A DNA stretch of 64,000 bases, taken from Kudoa neothunni. Taxonomy: Eukaryota > Cnidaria. The stretch lies in NCBI GenBank assembly GCA_964304625.1, contig OZ199838.1, positions 5,890,001 to 5,954,000 on the forward strand, in the 5' to 3' direction. Below are positions 57,950 through 64,000 of the stretch, piece by piece. How positions within the stretch are numbered: the stretch's first letter is position 1; each line of letters begins with the position of its first letter. A program made the position numbers and the translations under genes. Under the pieces are notes generated by a model. It did no database searches. It was not told where the DNA came from and was given only the letters and a program-made list of their open reading frames with translations.

Positions 57950-59730
57950 TAAATTAGGGCACAGGCTATTATAACGGATGGGAATATCTCCTAAAATAAC
58001 GCTCGTATTAAAATATTAATTTCATAAATACATATAACAATAAATGAACTATCACCAAATAAATTTTTAAAAGAAAATAACTTAATTAACTTTTTAAGTA
58101 TAAATTGACCAATACCGCATGAATTAAGCAGACTCTTTCTTCAAAAATTTGTATTTAGGTTGAATTCTAGGTGACCTTTAACATAGATATCGTAATTTTT
58201 ATACGAAATTATGAGGAACGATGTACTTACTGTGAGAGTGAGCGCGCATTCTAAAAAATTCTCTAGGACGTTCCATTGTATCTGTCCATGCTATAATATG
58301 CTTTTAATCAAATATAGGTAAAAAACAATAAATATTACTTTACTCAGTTTATTTATATTATAAAAACGGATATAATTGGTTTTTAAGATCCAATAATTGT
58401 GATTTTGAACCGGTTTTCTTATTTTATACAAACAAACAAACAAATTATTATATGATGGATATCTTATTATGATATGTATTTTATAGAAGATAATATTGTT
58501 TTATACGGATATATAGATTTAAATTTCTCGTCGTCTTTTTCGATAATCCAATGACGGTTAGATCAGAACCCTTAGGTCGCCCTAATGCTCTTGCTTTAGA
58601 GTGGAATTTTAAATTAAATAAAATAAACCAAAAAATTGATATGATTATTTTTTGTAATTTTTATCGATTTTAAGGTCATGTATCTGCCGGTCACTATGCG
58701 CATTACACAAGTCTTAAGACGAGTCATTAGTAAGTAACTTTGATGAACATGTTTCGGAAATTTCATTCATTTCTGCCTTTTCATTTGCTTGAAGTTTAAT
58801 ATATAACTTTATTTTAGAACGTTATACTTATATTTATAACATTTCTTCTTGCATTTAACTCGTTATTTTATACCTGCCTATCATACTTCGAATTTATATC
58901 GTTGATTTCGCTTTGTAATTAATGTTAGTCACATCATTCAAATAAACATGTTATATCAATGTTTAATGATTTAGTAGTTTTAAATCATATTATCTCTAAT
59001 ACAGATTCGATTCTCTTAATAGTAATTATTGATCTAAGGTAAAATCACTTCAATATTCTGCGGACATTGACATATGTTGGTTTGTATAGACTTATGCATT
59101 TCATAAGCGCTTCTAATAAAGTTTGTATTTTGCTTTGATGATTTCTTTTACTTTCGCATTTTGACTAGATTTAGCACCATTATTCGATGGTAAATAATTA
59201 CGTATATATCCGCTGACAGGAAATATCTCTTTCAAAGTAAATTAAGCGGTAATGTTACGTAGACTTGACATTAATACTAAAACGATAAATGGTGATGTTT
59301 ATCAAGAAATCCCAGCATAAAATTGAACCACTAAATAAATGTAAACGTAATCATTTAATCTACAATCATATTATAAAATAGTTTATTTACAATCGTTGTT
59401 GCAAACACACCACAATGACACAAGTTCACGTGTTCCCAATTAATGTGTCGGGTATATCGATACTTCTTGTTATATAAAATCGACACTTTACGATTTTAAA
59501 ATAATTTTATAGGTAAACTTAATACAAATTCTTGAGGGAAGATTCTGCTTAATTCATGCGGTATTGGTCAATTTGTAGTTAAAAAGTCAACTAAGTTATT
59601 TTCTTTTGAAAATTTATTTAATGATAGTCCATTTATTGTTTGTTATACGTATTTATGAAATTAAAATTTTGAAGCGTGCGTTATTTTAGGGGATATTCCC
59701 ATCCGTTGCAATAGCCACTTCCTAAATTAA
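57950..59730. mobile_element. Foldback element with about 210 bp inverted repeats
   Basis: 57950-58160 and 59525-59730 are inverted copies. Examples: GGATGGGAATATCTCCTAAA (left) against TTTAGGGGATATTCCCATCC (right), and GACCAATACCGCATGAATTA (left) against TAATTCATGCGGTATTGGTC (right). The 1.37 kb between has no coding capacity. Outer edges are near AAATTAGGG...GGCTATT. Target duplications were not resolved. The structure fits a foldback/long-TIR DNA transposon or a tandem inversion of a repeat. Confidence 0.7.
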
Positions 59731-60968
59731 GAAATAAAGATTAACTAGCATTAACCCATAACCATTGTGGTGTGTTGAATGTTTTTTCGTTATAGAGTTG
59801 AGAGCTTCAACGTGATTATGTTTAAAATTAATTTAATCATATACTGGGGTTTGAGAGACGTTTAATGCAAAACATAGGGAAGAAGTCTGATTTTGAGATT
59901 AGGACGTTTCCATAGCCTGGGGATGATCTCGTGCGCCGTTGTTGCCCTAGTATTTGGACGGTATGTCGATAGGTTTGTGGGTTCCCTTCTCCATAAATTT
60001 AGAAGTTTTATTCGAGATCAAATTATTGTTGTATTTAAAACTATATAATATCGACAAAAACTATTATAAAAGACTTATTTTGTAGTAGCTTGGTGTTTAA
60101 ATTATTGAATAACAATAGACTAGTCAAGTTGCATGACCAATTATAGACGTTAATATATGAAGTTTTAATGAAATAAAATATCTTATAAGAATGTTTATCG
60201 ATGTGTCGACCCATTTAAAAATGGACGAAAATAATTTTAAATTGATTTCTTCTGGAGTCTCTCAGATACCCCATGAGCACACACGGAATTTTTTGGAGCT
60301 CGGCACAGGAATGGTTAACGGTCACGTGTGAATAATTAAATCCTTACGAAAAATAAACATTAATTACTTAATTTCGTAACATATTTCTAAATTTTATGTG
60401 ACTAAAATGAATAATACTTGTGTAGCTACATTTTTATTTATTTTTAAATTAAAATCAAAAATTATACTTTTCATTAAGATTCAATAAATTTATTCAAACG
60501 GTCAATATTCTCAAAATTATTAAAATCATTCACACAAAGACTATAATAAATATATCTACATTCCTATGATAAAAGTTAAAAGAATAACTAAGGAACAAAA
60601 ACCAATATCTAGAGAAGAAAAGTGTGAAAACATAATTACTGATGACCGAAAGACCCCGTCCTATATCGGTCTGGATAGTCAATTCAAGTCAGAGCTTTTC
60701 GTTATAATCTCTTATGTAATACCATTTTAATTGAGTAACAACAAGCAGCGTTATCAGTAAAGAAACACTTTATTAAGTTGTACAGAGTGTTAACATATAA
60801 GCAGCTTTATTATTCTTAATGGATGATAGGCTAGGAGCCGATACATTGACATCGAATGACGCAAAAAAAGTCAAACAAACAAAATTATTCCATTTATACA
60901 AAGAGAAACAATCTATGGCAATAAAAAAGTAAGTTCGACATTGAGAATAACAGGTGTGTTTTCCTACG
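59731..60968. other. Spacer, no gene seen
   Basis: AT-rich. The right edge should hold the 3' UTR of the minus-strand gene(s) ending at about 60969 or 61316. Confidence 0.4.
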
Positions 60969-61310
60969 TTAGTTTTTGGCGTCAATCACATCTATTGTGT
61001 CATTGGATTCAATAAGTTTATTGACCGTGGAAAATGAGGAGGAATCGCCTGGATTATTTGGCTTTACAAAAGTTATTGGATCGGGTTTTGGTGAATTGGA
61101 AGTGCTGTTAACGCAACCAACAAGACTAACACCACCACCAACACTAACTTTAGCGGCGTGGATCACAAAACCATTAGCATCATTTACAGCGTTTACAACG
61201 GGCCTACAATAATGCCGATGAATCAAAAGTTTATTTTAATCCATTGCCAATGAGCTCACTTATTTGTGACAACAACACCAGAAGCGGATTGTTTTTTTAT
61301 AGGCAGCGTA
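60969..61310 (-). CDS. Possible 3' exons of the GATA-finger gene
   Basis: An exon at 61205-60969 (after the acceptor ...TTATTGTAG; codes for 78 aa ending in DTIDVIDAKN and a stop) joins in phase with an upstream piece ending ...SASGVVVTNK at a GTGAGC donor (about 61262). That piece is in the same frame as the end of the GATA-finger exon but separated from it by a TAA at 61316. So either this is a separate or alternative 3' end, or the stop is bypassed in another isoform. Low-complexity Ser/Pro/Gly composition resembles the neighbouring tail. Confidence 0.35.
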
Positions 61311-61315
61311 GATTT

Positions 61316-62556
61316 TTATATTAAAATATGATTCATGGGTGTCGTCGTTTGTGGATTTGGAGTTTGTATTGGGGATATTTGGTTCGGAAGAAGTGGCTTA
61401 TTATTGGGAGAGGAAACAAATATAACGTCATCATCATTATCAAGGGTAGTTGTAGTAGTTTGCGTAGTCGCTTTTTCGAGTGCCACTTTTGGATTAGCAA
61501 CTTTGTTAGCTTGAACCTTATCACTCTTTGTGCTCACGATTTTTTTGGACTTCGGGATTGCGTTGTTACTCACTTGTTTATTACCAGACGTTGAAGAAGA
61601 TGATTTCGGAGTGGTGTTAGTTGTTACAGGCATAGATACATTGGGAAATTCACTCAAAAATGACACACAACGATGACACTTATAAACAGTACTCCCATCA
61701 TCTAAACTACCAACCCTATACCACACAGAAGAGGTGCCAACCGAACAAACACTACACGTTGGTAACTGCGAATGATAAATCAGAGAATGCTGGATTGGCA
61801 ACTCGAAATTTCTTGCCGATGTTACGTTAAGGTAGTAATTAGAGACAATATCAGAGGGTCACCGCCGAAACTATTCGACTGGTGAGATAGAGCTGAGCAG
61901 GGGGTAGTTCACACGTCGGAACTTCTGACAACCACTTTTTCAAACTATCTGCATAATCGGATTGAATATAATTACGATATTGGTTGAACAAAGAGTTGGC
62001 TACCACACCAACCGATTGTTGTGTTGGTGACACTGAGGAACTTTGGAAGTGGTTGGATTTTGTGGCTGAATAAATTTATTTGGTGGAAACACATTGTCTG
62101 AGGAATGGTGTGAGCCAGCCGCAGCAACTCTACCTCGTTGATCATGAGGAGTTGTGGCATGTGCAGTTGAACTATAACCGACATTTCTATCTAGTTTTAA
62201 TTTCTATCAGTAAATTGTCGTATGGATAGCCAATAAATTTACATGGAGCTGGGACATCAGTGGGATATTTGTAGGTTGGGGGCATTATATGAGGTTGGAT
62301 GGGGCCACCATTCTCACTAGCGACAGACGAGGTCATTCCTGTTGGCGCATTCGGCCTTCTTTTTCTCCTATCTTTTTGATAGCTTGTATGTGTTCCAAAA
62401 AGATTTCGCTTTCTTCAACACTGACAACTTTTGATGTTGTAACACAATCAATCTTTTCAACCCGTCGCGAGTGATCTCTTTATCATTTTCAATCGCATTC
62501 ATGTTGTGATGATTCCTAGCGAATATCTTATCAATTGGATCCATTTCGCTTGTCAT
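61316..62556 (-). CDS. GATA-type zinc-finger protein, possibly p66/GATAD2-like
   Basis: Five exons in phase: 62556-62429, 62382-62243, 62190-62134, 62065-61863 and 61765-61316. They total 978 nt (325 aa); introns are 46, 52, 68 and 97 nt. N-terminus: a charged helix (ITRDGLKRLIVLQHQ), then a basic KDRRKRRP nuclear-localisation-like motif and Pro/Ser-rich linkers. Exon 4 has a helix ending LKKWLSEVPTCELPP that recalls the segment preceding the p66 finger. Exon 5 opens with a four-Cys finger: CSVC, VWYR in the loop, CHRC, with a 22-residue loop (longer than the usual 17). The Ser/Thr/Lys tail has an acidic DNDDDVIFVSS motif resembling a SUMO-interaction motif. The GATA finger is clear; the NuRD p66 assignment is inference. 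Confidence 0.55.
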
Positions 62557-64000
62557 CCAACTTTACACTTTATCAGACCAAAAAATAATAGCTCCAACAA
62601 AACTTATCTATAAAACGATCAAAACTACCGATGAAACCATCATCAACCTACCAAGTGCGGTTTTGACCTACGCGAGAGCAATAGCGTGGTGAACAGTGCA
62701 AAATTGAGAGTACGATTTTCTTTAGGCAACAACGCCACTATGCGGCCACTGTTTGTCGGAGGGATTATAGCATACGATATTATACGAAGATATCAGACTT
62801 AATTTTAAGCGGGCTTGTCGGTATGCGCATGCACGATCTATCGACAAAAAATTAATCCCTTGTTAATTCAACTTATTGTAGCCAATTTCAACTATTCATT
62901 AACATTATTGTGCCAACTTGGTTCAATAACCCATTGACAGCCTCAATACAACCTCACTTCAAAATGATGTATGTTCGAATTTGCCATTATTCGGGTCAAT
63001 TTGATATTTTACGAATTTGAAACAGTTGGATAAATAATGCATTTGAGGATGTAAATATTTGTTTTTATTGTTTTTAATATCGATAAAGTCGAAATAAATA
63101 TTCTTAGTTGGGAGAATTTGTTTTTATTTACAGATGTAAAAAATTGTCCATTATAATTGTAATCAACATAAATATAAATATGAATATAAATAGTCCCGGT
63201 TTATGGTGGAGATAAATAATTTTAGTAAGGGAAAATAAAATAGAGTTTCGATACAGTGTAGTGGATGTTTTTTTTATCATACTTAAGGTGATCTGGAAAA
63301 TATCAAGATTGATATGGTTACGTATTTTACAAATGAGCATGATAGTCGAAAAATATATGTATATTATAATTCAAGGAAATCCTAGATATTTTCCATCGTT
63401 CTACGGTGTAATAAACCTCAAGACCCGATTATTAGGACTAGGCTGTATCGGGGTTATACTGTATTCACATTTGTTCCCTTGGAGTTAATTGCGGCGTCTT
63501 TAACGTGATTTCCTTAATCCCTATTTCTCGGTGTATTAAAATTGTTGATTTTTACAAAATATTAGTGAATTTTCGGAAATTTTCATAATTTCATTTTAGT
63601 GATAAAAAGTTTGGACGTGTTTTAATCCCGATTGGTTGTTTTGTTTGTTTTGGATGGTCATCTGCATTAACCGTTTATTTGCTTGGATATGACAAATTAT
63701 AGATTTTTTATCCACAAAATAATATACCATTAATGCCAAATATTTCAAAAAAGCTAGATTATACAAATTAATTAGCCAAGTGTCATTTATCTTAATCTGT
63801 CTAATCCACATAGCGAGTATCCATTCTGATCAGTTGAAATGGAATCATGATATTAAATTGAATTGTTGATCATGAGAAACTAAATTACTGTGATAGCTCT
63901 ACAATTGCCGGAGATTCATTGATGAAAACTTAATCTTATAAAATGTCCGTAAAATGTCGGCATGTGATTGAAGGATTAACACGAAATAATGGAGGTAACT
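62557..64000. other. Promoter side of the GATA-finger gene and spacer
   Basis: The gene's promoter should lie at 62557-62800, which is less AT-rich than the rest. Beyond that only short ORFs without motifs are present. Confidence 0.4.

Noticed and set aside
62368-62556. Unspliced 62 aa ORF containing LSVLKKAK as the p66 coiled coil
   Set aside because: An in-phase 46 nt intron (62428-62383) removes that part and makes the whole five-exon model sum to a multiple of three; the coiled-coil match alone is too short to override this, so p66 identity is left tentative.
1-64000. CRISPR arrays, operons, prokaryotic promoters or Shine-Dalgarno sites
   Set aside because: The window is eukaryotic nuclear DNA with spliced genes; no regularly spaced repeats or gene clusters of that kind are present.

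Overview
This is nuclear DNA from an AT-rich animal genome. The genes are split by mostly very small GT-AG introns (about 34-60 nt, with a few longer ones). They encode animal-type proteins: a voltage-gated calcium-channel alpha2/delta subunit, Strawberry notch, a basigin/neuroplastin-type Ig protein, a SNAP-29-type SNARE, a heme-type cystathionine beta-synthase and PRCC. The stop codons of these genes fit the standard code. The species cannot be named from the sequence. Small introns plus roomy, transposon-rich spacers suggest a small-genome invertebrate; an orthonectid-like lineage is one speculative option. All exon joins below are my own readings of splice signals, frame and family similarity, not transcript data.

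Layout. 0.7-1.75 kb: PRCC (minus). 3.1-5.3 kb: CBS (plus, 14 exons). 5.9-15.9 kb: alpha2/delta (plus, about 31 exons, with one 5 kb intron that holds repeats). 16.9-17.3 kb: an unrecognised two-exon ORF. 18.9-19.9 kb: a decayed piggyBac. 20-25.6 kb: AT-rich DNA in which I see no gene. 25.7-26.4 kb: a BAH-domain gene (minus). 27.1-29.0 kb: a divergent pair, SNAP-29-like (minus) and basigin-like (plus), with start codons 144 bp apart.

29.5-39.9 kb is a transposon cluster: a complete piggyBac with TTAA ends, a Tigger/pogo element, a TIR element, a hAT, another TIR element and one copy of a 1 kb dispersed repeat whose inverted partner lies at 10.2-11.2 kb. 40.5-45.0 kb: Strawberry notch (minus, 4 exons, about 1448 aa). 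46.6-48.3 kb: a second hAT relic of the SCAND3/ZBED type. 48.7 kb: a tRNA-derived SINE-like fragment. 51.1-52.2 kb: a three-exon gene with weak DEPDC5/Iml1 resemblance. 54.9-56.2 kb: a Tc1/mariner-type element. 56.9-57.5 kb: an unexplained GC-richer tract. 58.0-59.7 kb: a long-inverted-repeat (foldback) element. 61.0-62.6 kb: a GATA-zinc-finger gene, possibly p66/GATAD2-like.

The host genes look like unrelated single-copy housekeeping, chromatin, membrane and trafficking genes, not a functional cluster. I found no CRISPR, operon, toxin or defence-like system. The notable material is compact splicing, unusual protein variants (alpha2/delta without a visible membrane anchor, basigin with Gln for the membrane Glu) and well-preserved cut-and-paste transposon ends.
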